A DNA stretch of 64,000 nt from Erythrocercus mccallii (Eukaryota; Chordata; Aves; Passeriformes; Dicruridae), in contig VZRG01000539.1 in NCBI GenBank assembly GCA_013397435.1, forward strand, positions 4,721 to 68,720, read 5' to 3'. Below the pieces are notes generated by a model. It saw only the letters and a list, made by a program, of their open reading frames with translations. It made no database searches and was not told the DNA's origin. How positions within the stretch are numbered: the stretch's first letter is position 1; the number at the start of each line of letters is the position of its first letter. A program made the translations under genes and the position numbers. This document shows positions 35,901-51,200 of this stretch, piece after piece.

Positions 35901-38900
35901 GGCCAGGGAGCAGGAGGTCTGGGAGGTGGATGCACGGACCAAAGTGCCCTCAGGTGTAGCACAGAAGGTGAGGCAGGTACGAGTGGGTACTCTTCTACAC
36001 TCATGGACTCTGGCCAGAAGGAAGGGTCCCGAGTATCTTGCTTTAACTCCCAGTTCGGTGTGGTCAGGGAGCCCAGCAGGTCAACAGGGCTCTGGAAGCA
36101 GCTGCTCCAGCTGGGCCCTCAGTGCTGAAATGGGAGGCAGTGGGTGGGTTGAGAAATGCTGGGGTGTTTAAAAGCTGTGCTCCCTTCTCTCTAAAAGCAG
36201 GCTTTGGGAGCGTAAACCTGTGTTAGTGGATCTACTAGGATTAGTGGAGTGAGTGGGGGGAAAGAAAAGTGCAAATGCTTTACCCTTATATTCTCAACTG
36301 GTACTATACACTATCAGCAAACAACTTGTTATGTCAGAAGAACACCTCAATAATATACAAGTATACCTTAATTTCTCTTTAACAGCAATACCACCTGGCA
36401 CAGTGTGAAGTTGGGTACACAAAATGAGATGGTAGAGAATGGTTTCCTGTCAGAACCCAAGCTTCAATCCATCAAAGAGTTGAGCCTGTGTTGACTTTAT
36501 GCATTGAAAATTGCTTGATTTGACATCATGAATATATTATTAAAAAAAAGAATCCATTACACTGCAAGCAATGAATAAAGTTAACCATGTGCAGAAGTCT
36601 TTGCTGTCTGAGGTACTACTGAGCTTGCTGTTGGAATACTAATATCGCTGTTGGAATACTAATACAAGATAATAGAAGCAAAGAGTTTTTATATATATTT
36701 GGTATCTTATGTTTTGTCTTAGGCAATTTTATTTTAATCACTTGAATTCTCAAGTGCCAGACCTAGCGCAGTTCCAGTTATTAAGTCTGGTCAATTCTTG
36801 TTAATGTTCTTTGTGTAACTCACTGCATTTAAAATCAGAAAATTGTGTTATAATGTGTTACCTATGAAAGTCGTTCTCTTTTAGAATAAAAGAGCACAGA
36901 CACCATTGCATGAAGTCTTCATGAAACTCTGATGTGGTTCTGTAATGTGATAGCTACAGGTCTGTGTTCGCTAGTAACTTGTGTGCCAATCCCTTCAACT
37001 GACACTGTGCGGAAATAGAGAAAAAATAAAAGAGAGGAAGAAGAAAAAAACAAGGAAGGTGTGTGAATTCACGCGAGGGTGAAAAAAAACTAGAAGTCCA
37101 AAACTCTCTCCCTATTTAGCATTCTGAATGAAGCAGCATAATTACATATTCTAGTTAAGTAGTGGCAGTGGTGTTTGAGTCCTTTGGAACCTATATTTCT
37201 AGAGAAGTGATAGCAAGGCTTTGAACTGTTGTTTGACAACCTAGTAAGTCTTAATCTGATTGATGAGCCTATCCGTCTGCTAAAGCTTTCGGAAACCTTG
37301 AATCTTGTTTCTCTGCTTTAAAGGTAGCAGTTCCAGTAAAATCTAGGAGGCAGATTTATATCCATATTCAGCTTTCCTTAAGAGCTGAGGTATTGAGCTG
37401 ACCCTGTATCCTGAATGCTACTTAGTGTAGCAGCTCATCTGTGTTTAGTTTTTAAAGTATGGCCAGTTTCAATGCAGCATCTGTCAAAGCATGTTTTGAG
37501 TTGGCTTCCTTAAGATGCATGTGCATGCCTGGCCTGTAACTAACCAAAAGTAGATAGGCTTTGACATGTTAAAATCCAAATTTGAGACATTGATTAAATG
37601 CATGCCGCAAGCTGTAGAACACCTCACGGGAAAACTGCTGCTGGGAGTGTGCACTTTTGAGGTAACAGCTCTGTGGCTGTTGCTATTGACTTACATTTCT
37701 TGTAGCGAGGGGAAGGAAGTGCTACTGATGCCTTGGCATCAGACTTTCCATGCCGATAAACAACCAGTTTCTGCACTTCACGTGTCAAAACTTAATAAAT
37801 GACAGTGTTTACACAGGCATGCAAGTTACACTTAACTGTTTCTGGAAAAAGCTGAATTAAAAATAATATAGAACCTCTGCATAGGTGCTGGTCATTACTT
37901 CTGTGCAAAAAGACTAGAAATTATAGAGAGGTTCAGCTTTAGTTTACAGTTTATAAGCTATAATGTTATAGAGTTCATGTGCCTTCATTTGGGGTTGGTT
38001 GCCACAAATGCAGTGGATAAAATCAGTCTTGCAAAGCGCTTTGTCTTTATGTCTGTGGGATGGGACCAGAAATTTTCCCTCAGTCCTTCCTGTTTAAACT
38101 GTACACCTGTACAGTGGGGTGTCAGAAACGGGGGATTAATCATACACGTTATGATGTAGAGCTAATTCTGTTGTAACAGAAAAGATAATTAAATGCCTAA
38201 GTCTTAAACTTTTCTCTGCAAGATAAATAGTTTTTTAGACTTATGTAGGAAGGAAGTTTTCTGACTGAACACTTAAAACGTGAATATTCTTTGGTATGGG
38301 CGCATCTGCATTGAGCACATATTCCATGCAACTACTGATGTCCAAACATTACTAGAGTTGTTTCCTGCTTTGAGAGTTTATAGTTCTCTTCACATGCAAG
38401 TAGCAAAGAATTGCACAAAAATACTGAGTCTTAGACAGCTATTGGGTTCTAGGGAAATAATTTGAGGGTTTCAAATAGACCATACCTTGAATTTTAAGAG
38501 ACTAACTGGAATATAATGTTACATAATACAGTAGAACTTTGCAAATTATTAAGGAAACTTGAAAAATGATGAAAAGATGCCTCATTTTTAAATCGTTATT
38601 TGAAATATCAAAGGGAAATTGCTGGTCCACTGACACTGTTTAGGTAATGAAATTTCACCATAATGGTCCAAAGGTCTTTGCAAGGTGGGGTGCAACAGAG
38701 CAAATATCTCTTTTGGTGTTTGAGATATACTAAAGAATGGCTGGATAACCACTCGTATCTGTCTGCGCTATAGGAATAAAGCACTTTGATTTCACATTCT
38801 GACTTTTCACATTCCACATGATTACTTTTTATAACATGAGCTAAAATGCAAGGGGGTTTTTTTGAGGTAGATTTGATGTGGAAAGACTCGATGCCCTATT

Positions 38901-39260
38901 TCAATATATTTGCAGTCTAAAGGTGTGCTTGAGTCAAGTATTTTGGGTATATTGCTTAGAAGGATGTGACTGAAATAAAGTTGTATGGTACAGAAAACTG
39001 GAGCACTTACTGGTATCTTTTTAACGGTATGCCTGAAGTTACTGAATGTGTTTGTTCACTTTTTATGATGGTGTGTAAGGCAGCAAGACTGTAATGTAAC
39101 GTGGTATCTTTTTTTGTACTTTATGTTTGAAAAATTTTAGAGGCCTGGAAGCCTGTTGGGTTTTATTAATACACTTTTTGTGGTTGTCTTTCTGAATGGT
39201 TATGAGTTAAGAATCTGTAAGCTTTAGTTTTATGAAATAAAAAGAGCCCATGAATGCTCT
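35901..39260 (+). other. SOWAHC: probable long 3'UTR of SOWAHC
   Basis: No gene-like ORF follows SOWAHC. The DNA becomes AT-rich, and AATAAA signals occur at 36574-36579, 38775-38780, 38974-38979 and 39236-39241. Mammalian SOWAHC has a 3'UTR of several kilobases, so the last signals are plausible ends. A 20-bp tandem duplication lies at 36627-36665. The end point is an inference. Confidence 0.45.
36627..36665. repeat. 20-bp tandem duplication in the probable SOWAHC 3'UTR
   Basis: GCTGTTGGAATACTAATATC is followed directly by GCTGTTGGAATACTAATAC. Two copies, nearly identical. Confidence 0.9.
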
Positions 39261-42200
39261 GAATTGGCTCCTGTATGCTACATACTTAGGTGCATATTGG
39301 CTGTTAAAACTGTCTACTGGTTTGTGTTGTTTTTTTAATTATCCATTATTTAGTATCATTTAAATTTTAGGATGTTTGATGCTGTCTAGCACTCAAGCAG
39401 TAAGACATGGAAAAAATACAGTAGAGTTGTTTGCAAGACATTAACATTTTTCTTTGGCAGCTATCTAATAACTCATGTCAAAGTAAATGAAGACACAACA
39501 ATTTTTGTTGTAGACAAATGTCTAAATAAGGGCCTGGGAGAGTGGCATTGCTTAATTTAAAATAGCATCCTGACCTTACTTCTGTGCAGCTTAATATCTC
39601 TGACTCTGGAAAGACTAATACTAGTTTTAGTCACTGTGTAAAGGTCAACACCTAATTAAAAAGGGTTTAGGATTAAGGTATTTTGTAATGTGTCAACTAC
39701 AGCTGGTGGCTACTGTAAAGAGAAGTTTCATCACAAACTAGACTGTGGGATTTTGGTGTATCTGAAAAGTCTTGGAAGCTGTTGCCTTACCAGAAGATAC
39801 ATTAAAACCTCATGTGGCTAGTAGCTCCTAACAGACATCCAGATTTATGCTTAAACTGAAAAAATTCTCAGCTGTTACCATGCTTGTGGATCAGGATGCC
39901 TGCAGCTCCAAGCCAAGCAACTCTAAATCAGTAATATGGTGACACAAGTGAGAGAAGAAAGGAGGAGGAAGTGTTCTTGGAAACTTAGGAGAGAGTGGAG
40001 GCATGTGAAAGCAACTGAGATTATGGGGGAAGTGGAGGACTTGGTAGAAGGGCAGTCTCCGTAGGGCTTGCTCATCATTTGATGGCTTGGCTAGTTCTTT
40101 AGAAAATTGTGTCTAAGCACTCATCCCTTCTCCTACAGAGTAATAGTTGACAGAGATGGCTTGCTGAGAGCTCTTAACATAAAGTAATGTCTGATGCTAA
40201 GTATTTTAGTTGGCCCTCTTACCAACATTTCTTTGTGTGACTAGTACTGTTTGCAAAAGCACAAACAACTCTTGTGTTCAGTGTAGCTACAGCTGTTGCA
40301 GCACAGTCCTGGTACATCAGAATAGCGCAACTTCAGGCTTCTCACTGGAAGAGAAGCTATTCAGCATTGCATTGCTAACTTATTTTTCCATTAGCTAGAA
40401 AGGAGGGCTAAGGAGATTACAGTCCTGACTTAATACATTTTGAGTTACATGGAATGGATATGAACCTGAAGGCAATAGGCCAAACTTCAGAGACTTCATC
40501 CAGAAAAAAGTAGTTGAGTTATGCATTTTGTTTCCTTGTTGGCATTGAAGAAAAAAAAGGTACATACTTGCATTTTTTCATGTCTTCATCTGAGTGTGCA
40601 GAGGAGGATGAAGTCTGAGATTAATAGAAGGTATTAGGAGAGAGGCTAGCTTTTTAGTTTGTGCTAAACTGTGAACAGTTTGGCAGAAAAAATGAAACAT
40701 GATTTTGAATTCCTAGATTTGTTATAATGAAACATCATTTTACAGCTGTTCCACAATTTATCTTCTATGATTTTTCAGTTCAGCCAAATTTAGTGTTGAC
40801 GTGTCCTGATGTGCACTCATTATTGGAAAAACTGAGCCAACCTACCAGGTTTTGTGTCTGCTTTTAATAAAACTGTGTTACAAGTTATGTAGTTCATCTC
40901 CTGTGGTAAAACCTTGAAGAAACCATATTCTGAGACTTTACAAGGAGTGAAGCTGCTAGTGGCACATGAGATGCCCTTAGAGCAGGTAATACTCAGGTCA
41001 AGGTGCAAAAGCATTCCGTGTTCTTTCAGCTAGACCAGCCATGCCAAATGAACCATTGTAATGTATTTAGGTGCACCTGCCCTTCTGCATAGACAGCTGT
41101 AAACTCTCCCCTCCCCTGGGTCACATTAATTGATTTTAACCTGCCCTTGTTTCATTAAGAGGCAGTTGGCAAACCGCCAGTGGGACTGGTGAGAGTGATG
41201 GAACTGAACAGATCCGTGTCCATGCATGGCTCTGCATCAGTGCAGGTAAATGATTGAAGCTGACTGCTATCAGTCTAAAGCAGAAGGCCTGCAGAATGTA
41301 TCCTTGCATCAGCCCTTGTCCGTGAAAAGAGGTTGTTTGTAAACCTAATCTCAAATGCTACTAACTACTGGAATAGTTCAATCATGTGGGCTGTATCTGG
41401 GCATTTCATCAGTACTTCTCTGCTGAAGCCAGAAGCCTTTCACTTTTTCTGGCTGACTCTTGAGCTCTTCCATTTTTTTCACTTTGCAGTTCCTTGAGTG
41501 CCTGAGAAACTGGTAGTGGGGTGGGCATAAATAACATGTCTCTTTTTAAAGCTGGGTGGGGTGATGGTTGTTTGGGTGGAGCAGTTGACTATTCTGGAAG
41601 TGAGGGGTGGGGGTGTTCCTTTTAAAAAAGAGATAAAATATGTCTGCAATATATGTTGAGGCACAGAAATCCCTTGGGACATTTCATACTAAAGAGATGC
41701 TGTCCCTTTTAGTGCTTTAAATACAGAGAGACAAAATTAACTGTGCAGACTGTAAAGATGTCTCTGTTCACTGGGCATACACTTGCACAGTATAAAGCAT
41801 CCAAATAACAGAAAACATGTTTGTGACTCTTGAATATATAAGGACATCTATATTTCCTATTTCTTTTCCTCGTTACCTGCGGCACAGTATCTTACTGTAG
41901 ATACATCTTATGGGAATGACTGTGACAGTTTGGGACAGTATAATGAAAGGAATGCAGGTAAGTCCTGCTGGTTCATCTGCTTCCCACAGCAGGGCCATTA
42001 GCTACCAACCTCACACATGTCTTCTGCATATTGAAACATCCCCTTCTGTCACAGCTGGGCTGGGTGGAACAGACTGTGGGTGTTGCAGCTGCCACCCCTG
42101 CAGTCTACAGCTGCACCATGTGGGCTCCAGCACTGGTAAGTCTGAGTCTTTTTGAAGCTGCTGGCAGATGGAGGCAGAAATGCTACATCACTTCATCTGC

Positions 42201-45200
42201 CTGTGACATTTACACAGATATTACACTTTCACATAAATGACATGAACTGAACTATGGGTGAAACTGGAGGGCTGAGAAGACTTTTGGTGTTAAATGGTGC
42301 CAAGTACCTCATAAAGCTGACATAGCTAATTAACAGTCTGTTATTAATCTCTAGCTACTGACAGAAATCAGTTGGATCAACACTGAACAGTAGCTACAGG
42401 AAACTAAAGAGTTGCTGCAAGATCATTGCATCTGTTCATAAGATACATAATTTTTCTTAAAGGCAGCTTATTAAGGATGGTTTTTCCTTGCAAAATGAGT
42501 TAGTTTTATCATGGGTAAGAGCTTGCAGTACTACATCCCCAGTATGTCTTTTAAGGGCTGTATATTAGGTCACTGAGAGCTGTCAGCATGCTAGGCAATA
42601 TTAGGTTTTCAGGTATGAACTTGAAATTTTCTCAACTTTGAAAGTCTGATTCAAGTTCCTGCAGTAATCTCAACTTACTTGTAGCCAAATTTTTGTTTCT
42701 GGGATAACTAAAGTGCTGGCCAGTTCTTGAACTTGTGTATGCAAGAGAAATGTGGTAGTGGCCTTTATCCAGTGTTTACATTTGTGGGGCTTAAACAAAA
42801 GGAGAACCCAAAACTTTTCCTGGATCTGGAGTAAATTTGTCTGAAGCAATGTTTGCAAACACACAAACATTGACCAGACACTTCTGCTGTATGCACTGAA
42901 GGACTGCTTTTTTTCTCTGATACATCAGTTGTACAGAATAGCAGTTGTTTTTCGTTACATCATTGCAAAGTTTACAATTTAGCTCAGAACAGATAACAAA
43001 TCAGAGAATTCTAAATTAAAGTGTGATTCCTTCTAGACTGGAACCTTGGCTAAAAACAAAGCAACTGGTTTTCCACTAGGTAGCTAAGTCCTGCTATGAA
43101 AAAGTCTGCTGATGGTGTTTGGCAAAGCTCAGAGCTCTTCTGTACTTATCCTCTTCTTTCCTAGCTACTTCCCATATGTCCCCTTTTTTCTGTCTCTATT
43201 TTTTAGTAGCTTGAATTCTATAAGTATTAATGGAGCTATAAAGCTCAGAAAATGGGAGTGCTTCAAATAAAGAAATCTCTTTATTAAGAATTAAATGCAA
43301 AAACTAAACATAAGCTTTCCTTTTCCACTTGAAATTTTAGGAGTGGAAAGAACAAAAATTTGTTTTGATGATAAAGGTCTCCACATACATAATTTTAATT
43401 ATAACAGAGAGAAAACTCAAAGTTGATGGGCAAATGTTGAAAAAGACCACACTTCCTCCTTCAGGTTTTAGTGTTGTGTACCTTAAAGTCAACACTGTGA
43501 ATCATACTCTGTTTTGAATAAGAAACACTGCACATAGTTCACAGGATTTCCAATTATTATTTCATTAACCATGTCAAAAGTAGTATCTTTTACAATGACT
43601 CCTTAATGGGATATCTGGCTAGCTGTAATGCCCACATCCTCTTACAGATGAACCCCTTTTGATCCCTGTCTGTAACTGAATCTAAATTCTGGAAAATTTT
43701 GCCTCCCATCCTGTTGAAAGTAGAATACTGTAACTTTACAGATGACTAACATTTTCAAAGTTCACTTTCCTACACACTCTTCAAACTGAAATGCCTGTTT
43801 TAAAGACAATGGGAAAAAAAGCAACCTATCTCAAACATACCAGTACACACAGTGAGAAAGCAGTACAGAGCAACAGCTCCTGTCTTTGTGACCATTGAAT
43901 GATTTTAATATTCCACATTCCACACTAGTGCTCTTGAGGGGGCCTTTTCTGGTTTAAATCCTTCTGACCTGTTACAGTAGTGGGTCAGTAATGAAGAATT
44001 ACCTACTCTCGGAATACTGCTTTTTCATCAGTGTTCTTTTTTGAAAGGAATTGTTGCCATAAGCTGTGGAGTTCTTGTTGCCAGTGTTGCCAGTCTGGCT
44101 TTTTTTTAATGGTCCTTTGCGGGCTTATGAAAGTTTTGTCTGCTTGTTTGACTTGAGATTGAAACAACAGGGAAATGATACTGAAGAAGTGGAAATTGAT
44201 TCATTAGGAGAGGAGGAAATGCATTAAGCTGTCAAAACTTGTGCTGATGACATTGCACAGTCAGTATCCCATAATATCAGATGTTGTTCAAATACAGGAA
44301 AGGATGTACCTCCTCACCTACAGTCCCTAGAATCTGCTTAAATGGTGGCAGCCAGGCAGGGATCATGCCTGCAAAATAGATCAAATGCATGCAGACACAC
44401 AAAAGAAAAGGCATAATGCTTTTGGCTAGATGTTTTTCTACTTTTCCCTAGCACTATGACTTTCCTGGGAGCCAGTCAATTTATTTCAAACTCTTCTAGA
44501 ACATATGACATTAATGAAATTTCTAATAACACTAAAGGGATATCATTAAATCTTCAAATCTTTATCCTTGAAACTTAAAGGACAAATGCATTCAGGCTTA
44601 ACTGATAAACTATTCTTAGGGAGGAGCTTAAACCCAATGAAGTCGATGAAAGTATGTGGAAATCAGAGTGACTCCAACCCTGGCTGCAAGGCTTTAGCTG
44701 ACAACTTGCATTTATATCCTGGCATGGAGAGCTAACTGCCATAATGATGAGTGCTACAGATAACCTACTATGTGTGTTTAAGAAACTAATTGCTGAAAAA
44801 AATACCTCTGTTGAAAAATTGGTTTTTGAAATTTTGTCTAGTATTGCAGTGTAATTTTACCTATCCACCAGTTAAGAATCAAATTAACCCTGCTGCTCCC
44901 TGTAATCTGTTTTTTTTATTTGTGGAGTGTGAATAAAAAGAAGCCAATTGTTATTACAGGATCTTCAGGTTCCCATGTTTCATCAGAACAGCAGAATTTC
45001 CCTACCCATACAGAGCATCTATAGATTCTCTGCAGACACTACTGAACTGCTTCCAGTAAGAATGGGAAATACTGCCTAAAATATACTGAAAAATTAAAAT
45101 CCTGAGGAAATATGAGGCACACAAATACTGTATGAGTTGTCCAAGTTAACACAGGAAGACTGTGAATAAGAAGTACTGTACCCAAAAAAACCTCTGTTTT

Positions 45201-48200
45201 GCCAAATTCTCATTAAATGTTCAATCCTACAACCTTAAATATGGAATTTATGTGGGATTCAAATATTTCCTAATTTTAGAGTTTTTGACTAACATCTTTA
45301 AATAGTCACAGTTTCTTCACTCCCACGAATGATAACTTTGCATTTGCTGGTTGTCTCCTTTTTTTTTCCCTCCACCCTGTGGCTTGCAGTGACAATGTGG
45401 CAATTCACAAATGAGTGGGTGACATAAAAATGTCACTGTTAATCCTCACTGGTATTGATGCAAAAGATCTATTTATGTTTGGTGGCTAAATCCTGCATCT
45501 AACAGAAGGTTTTTATTAGCCTGTTGTTATAATAATTGTTTCTTTAATGACATGTGATGTTGTATCTGATTATGCACAGAAGCCGAAAAGACAGCTGATG
45601 GAATTATAGTGTAAATTGCAGTCTCACAGGGAGATAATAATAAAATCTTATGGTTTTTTTCCCTGAGAATTGCTCTGTATTACACTAATTTACGTCCATT
45701 GCTTCTACTTCACTCCAGAACTATCATTAACTAGAACTTCCTCATGTTTGACCTTAGCTACACTTTGTTCATGTCAAGTGCAGGAATAAATTTGGGGCAG
45801 GTATCTATTAGACAACTTGTATCAGCATCTTGATTAAGCAGAATCTACAGGACTGATATGGTCATCAGGAAGTTCAATTACTGTGTCAGTTACTCTTTTT
45901 AATCTTTCTAAAATCAAAGGAGGGAATAAGGACTTTTTGAGCATAAGTGCTTTTATGCCAACATAAATTGTTATAGTAATTATGCAATAGAGAACCAGAG
46001 TTCTCCATGATTTGCTTACCACAAACTATATTGCAGCAAATTATGGCATTGCAGACCAATTGACAGATTACAGAGTGAGTTAAAGAAGTTATCCATCCAA
46101 CTTTTATTTATTTTGTTTGTTCTGGTAACTAGCTTCAAAAGAGCCACATTAATGTACAAGCCCTGTACCACTGTGTGAATAACTGGCTGCTTCTCCAAGC
46201 TCTGCCACAGAATGCTCTGTACCTCAAAGCTTAAGAACTGCTGCCCCAGGGTGAAGAGTGTTTCCTTGTTTTGGAGACATGAAAATAGTCAATAAGCAAG
46301 TTTGGTGTTTTGGAATCCTGGCCATCAGAAAAGCTCTGAAGTAGCAAACCAGCACCTGGAGGCGAATTTATGCACGATTCTTGATCCTGTACTGTGGTTT
46401 GATGTTATACCTATGCAGACCCACCTGAGCTTGCACAGGAAAGACATTGATTCCCTCTGTTCCATCCCCATCCCACTCCCACATATATGCACCCACAGCC
46501 TCTTACAAGGGACCATGGAGGGTGAGGTCCTTTAGCTTGCTACCACATTTGAAAGCTGAGCTGCCATTGCCACTGGAATGAATTATAGTCTCCCTGAGGA
46601 CTTTGGTGTTTGGGGAGTTTAATTCCTCCTTAGGGTCAAAACCAGATGAACAAGGATTTTATAAAAGAACTTTTTGATTTGGACAGTGGGAAATATTTCA
46701 AAACCAAAAGCTACGAAGGGAGCTGGTTCTTACTTGTTTTATTCAAAGGGACTTGGTTTGTACTCATTTCCTCAAAAGGTATTGGGAAGGTTGCAGGCAA
46801 GGATATGGAGTCTGTTCTTTCAGGGAGGGCAACAGGCTGATGGATCTTCTATGACTAGCTAAATTAATTTTCTATGTAACTCTGCAATAATTCTCATTGG
46901 ATCTCTTTTCAGATCTATTCCTTTTTCCTCTTCTAGGAGTTTCAGATTTGTTTCCTCACTTCACATTACAGTGTAACTTGTTAGGCTATCTGTACAACTA
47001 GGTAATGATGTTCACACCAGGGAGCTTCCAGGGGCAGAGGAATATAATACTTTGCAGCACACGAGACTGGTCATCTGCAGCATTCTTTGCAAACTATTCA
47101 GCAGTCATTAATGTGGAGGGGAAAAAAAAGGAACAGTGACAAACAGAAGAGATGACTTAAGAAGAAACCTAACACCTCCCTAGTTTTTACTCTGTTATAT
47201 CAAGCTGCAGTTCTCCCATGCTTGGATTGTCAAAGAATGGGAACTTAAGCTCCAAACCCATCAAGCTACCTCATGTAAGATTTAAAAGAAACAATGGCCA
47301 GAAAGCAAGCAATGGAAAATTGCACCGAACTAACCAAGTCCTCCTTAAAAAACTTTTGTGGGTTTGACAAAAAAAAAAATGAAACCAGAAGTAGTCAGAA
47401 ATTTAAGAAAACAACACAATAACAGCTCCCTTTAAAATAATTGGGATAAACTCTAGCACAACTGGCTCCTGCTTTACTAGAAAAAGAATAATAACAATAA
47501 CCTCAGTCAATGCTCCTTTTCCTGCCACAGTTTCTAGATTTCTGTAGCCCCTAAATGCCAACTTGAATTTTAGAATTTGGTAATTTTTTTTCATCACCAT
47601 GGAAAGTATTCAATTTTTCAGCTCTTTTGTTTGTGTAACAGTTTTTCTGTGTTTTTTTCTCTGACATTATATTCTATGAGTTTGGTACTTAGAAAGGGTC
47701 AGAGCTGGAGCTAGTACTGCTCAGGAAGACACTGCCATTCTGCAATTAAATAATTTATACCAAAATTTTCCAAGCTGGACATGGGGGTTTCCTCATACTG
47801 TTTAATGAAAGATATGTGTCCAAATCTCCTTTCCTGTTCTAAAAGTCTCAGATTAATTTTTTCTACAGAATCTCGACCTCCCAAATACATTTGTAGTTTA
47901 AGCTGTTCTCCTTATAAGCTCCAGAAAGCCCCTTTCCATCCATATTCCTCAGCATTTCAGTTCTGTTGCTGTTTAGCATCAGTGACTGTCAAGCAGCACA
48001 AGGCAGGAACGGCAACTGGTGCGGTAGTGTTCTTAGGAATAGGTTGTATACTGAAACCATCTCAAAACCAGAACACTTGCACAGAAAAAAAAGGAATTAT
48101 GCCAGCAGTAACCCGTAGTGACTTAGTTGGATCTGAATGACACTTTCAGCTGTCTTCACATTATTTATCTTTTTGGACTTTCTTGGTAGGGACAAACTCT

Positions 48201-51200
48201 GGTTATTTGAGGCTGGTTTGTTTACACGATGAGAAACAATGATGCTGTAAATCCACAGGAACAGGGAGGGGAGAAAAAAGACAAGCTTCGATCAATCCTC
48301 AGTCCAGAGCTGTAGCTTTCACTGGCAGTGTTTAGAACATGCCTAGCAACTAGTCAAGGCTTCTGCTTCTTAGTGTAAGGGGTACATACTCCATGCCTGA
48401 AAACAAACTGGATTTTCGTCTAAACTCAGAAGCTCTGTACAGAGAAAAAGATATTGCAGCATTATGAATCCTGGAGAAAGGTGATGGACTCATAGACCAG
48501 GAACAGACTTCTTAGAGCTATACAGCCAGAGTACAGTTAAAGTACATGAGCTCCCAGGTGCTGCAAATTGAGCCCTGTCCTGCTCACACTAGGTGAGAGA
48601 CCTCGATCTCTTCCAAGTACTGGAATAAAACACCAGCTGAAACTTCTTGTCCTCACCAAAAATAACCCTACCAAAAGTAAAAGGTGAGCAGTTTCTGCCA
48701 GGTGAGAATTGGTTCACAGGTTCTCATCCGAGACTCAGAGATGGGGAAATGCTTAGTCCAGTGGAGAAAGGCCAGGCTGCCCCTTCTGGCAGTGGCAAAC
48801 TGCTGATAACTCTCAGATGTGCTGTATGGGTACACCCCAATGATTGCACATGTCCTCACTGCATCCTAAACACCACATCATGTCTTTTAGTTTAAAAACC
48901 TGTTTTGCTGTCATTCCCAGGCTAATGGCAGTTATTTTCTTTGTGGTTTCCAGAGTTCCCTTAATGCCAGAATTCACGCAGATGTGCTTTGCAATTTCTA
49001 CGCCTTAAATTTTTATCTTACTTATGCTAATGCATTTTTCATCTAGCCCAGCTTTTCCTGCCTGTGAGGACTTCTGTCTTCTTCTTTCCAAGACAAGTGA
49101 AGCATCACCTCTCCTGAGACCAGCAAATGCTTCCAAATGCAGTACTTGGCAAATGGCAACTCACAGAGGAGTGACCTGATGAAAAAATTATTGTGCAACT
49201 GAATATGCAAACGAAGGGGTTGGTCTCTTAAGTGTGCTCAGAGAAAATGAGTACAGGGAGACCAGCCAAATCAGAACAAAATGGAATGAAGATATCCTAA
49301 CCACTTAAATATGCTTGCTTGTAAATGACAATGCAGTCTCACTAGCCAGAACCTGCTGTACCAGAAGACTGGTTTAGCTGAATACGAGCCCCCTACTGTG
49401 CAGGGTGATTGCCATCAGAGTTTCTGTGCTGTGATTTATAGTTTTTGTGTCTTTGCTTTGTCCTATGTCAAAATACTTCCTTTTTTTTTTTTTTTCAGTC
49501 CATGGAGTACATAGGGTATGCAGAAAGCAAGCAAACACTACATTGCAGCAATATGTCCTTTCAAATAATGACAAACTGCCAAAATACTCCAGTTGGAAAG
49601 TTTCCACTGAGTTATATATGAAAATAAGGCTTTATACTTACAGGCTCACTTATGCCCCACACACCTTTCAGTCCCACCTTCCATCAGATTAATATAAATA
49701 TGCCTCTGCAGATGGATTCTTCTTCCTACAAATAAGTACTTCCACCTAAGATGGTTAAGCCATTACAAGGCAGTACAGTTCATGTGCAGATAAGGTTTTA
49801 GAGCTGAAACATCCTGCCCTTAGGAGTAGGAATCTCTCTCATGTTTTTGGCAGAAATGTTTTTCCCCCTCTGTATTAGCGGCAGCAAATAGCTGTTTGAT
49901 AATGGCTTTGCAAATACAGCAAATACAACTTCTAAGAAGATCGAGAAGGAGATGTAACCTGAAGGATAAATTGAAAATCCGACAGAAATTGATTTGAAAA
50001 TTTGGGGTGAAATTGGAGAGTAAACAACAGAGCTGCACCTGGGCTACCAATACCAAGGCAACACTCATGTTTTCCCCGCAGAATCACTCAAAGCATAAAC
50101 TCAAGGTGTCCAGTCCCTTTGCTCTTAGAAGCAAGAGACTGGTGCATCAGCAGCTGACCCAGAAGGACAGAGAGGGGAGGGCTCCTCCCTCTGGAATTTC
50201 CTCTGAGTCAGGGTGGCATCTCAGGTGCCACACACAAACGGGGAAGGGGGTCACAAAAATCAGTGTTCTAGTGTCTATTCCTTAAATCCATATATACAGG
50301 AAATCTAAATGGGTTACGCTGTCAGTAAGAATTTCTGTTTATTTTAGCATCCATATGGAGGTCTCTCTCTTACCAGACTAAAGTCGTTTCAGAACAAGAG
50401 GTTTTGATTTTCTCCTTTGGCTCAGGACATCTCCATCTGTGCACAGTGTAGGCTGGGACTCCCAGGTGGATTCATGTCCTCTGAGTCCTGCCAGCAAACC
50501 AGGACTGGGGCCCCACCAGAGGAGATGGGCAGCAGGGCCTGCAACTCCTGGCTCCCTGTGGCTGTTTGCATCCCCCTCCTGTTATCTCCTTTCCCACCTG
50601 GAAAGCAACTTATATGCACAAATGTGGGATTATTTCTCAGAGAAGTTTCAGTAATGCTGCAAGCTTTTGCGGTTTGATGCTGGGCTATAATTGTATATTA
50701 AGAGAAAAAAATAAAATTCTTTTTAAGAAAATTGTTTGTTTCACATCTGCTTTTTTCAAAATGAAATGGATTTCTTTTGACCTTTCTGATTTGGTAGTTC
50801 CTTGAAATTTACTTTCTACTGTGTGTCATATGTATAGCAATGCTCAAAGCAGAAAAAATAATGCATTTTAGTCAAATCAAGTATTTAATTTATCCTGAAA
50901 TTGTTTTTCTCAAACCTTTTAATTTCACCAACCATTTCTGAAAGGTTTCGGTTTTGATACAACTCAAAATTATTCTTTCCTGTCATTTCTTTTTGAACTA
51001 TCTGTGATTCAAAATATCCATTATCTTCATTATCCTATTTCCAGGTAACATGAATAACCAGGACCTGGTTTCAGATAAAGATATTTTCCTTATTGATAAT
51101 TTTATGCAAAAATTCTCTCATTAAAAAATGGAAATATCTGTGATCCCACATCTTAATAATAATCAGAACATACTGCCTGTAATAAGTTTTGTAGAAATTA

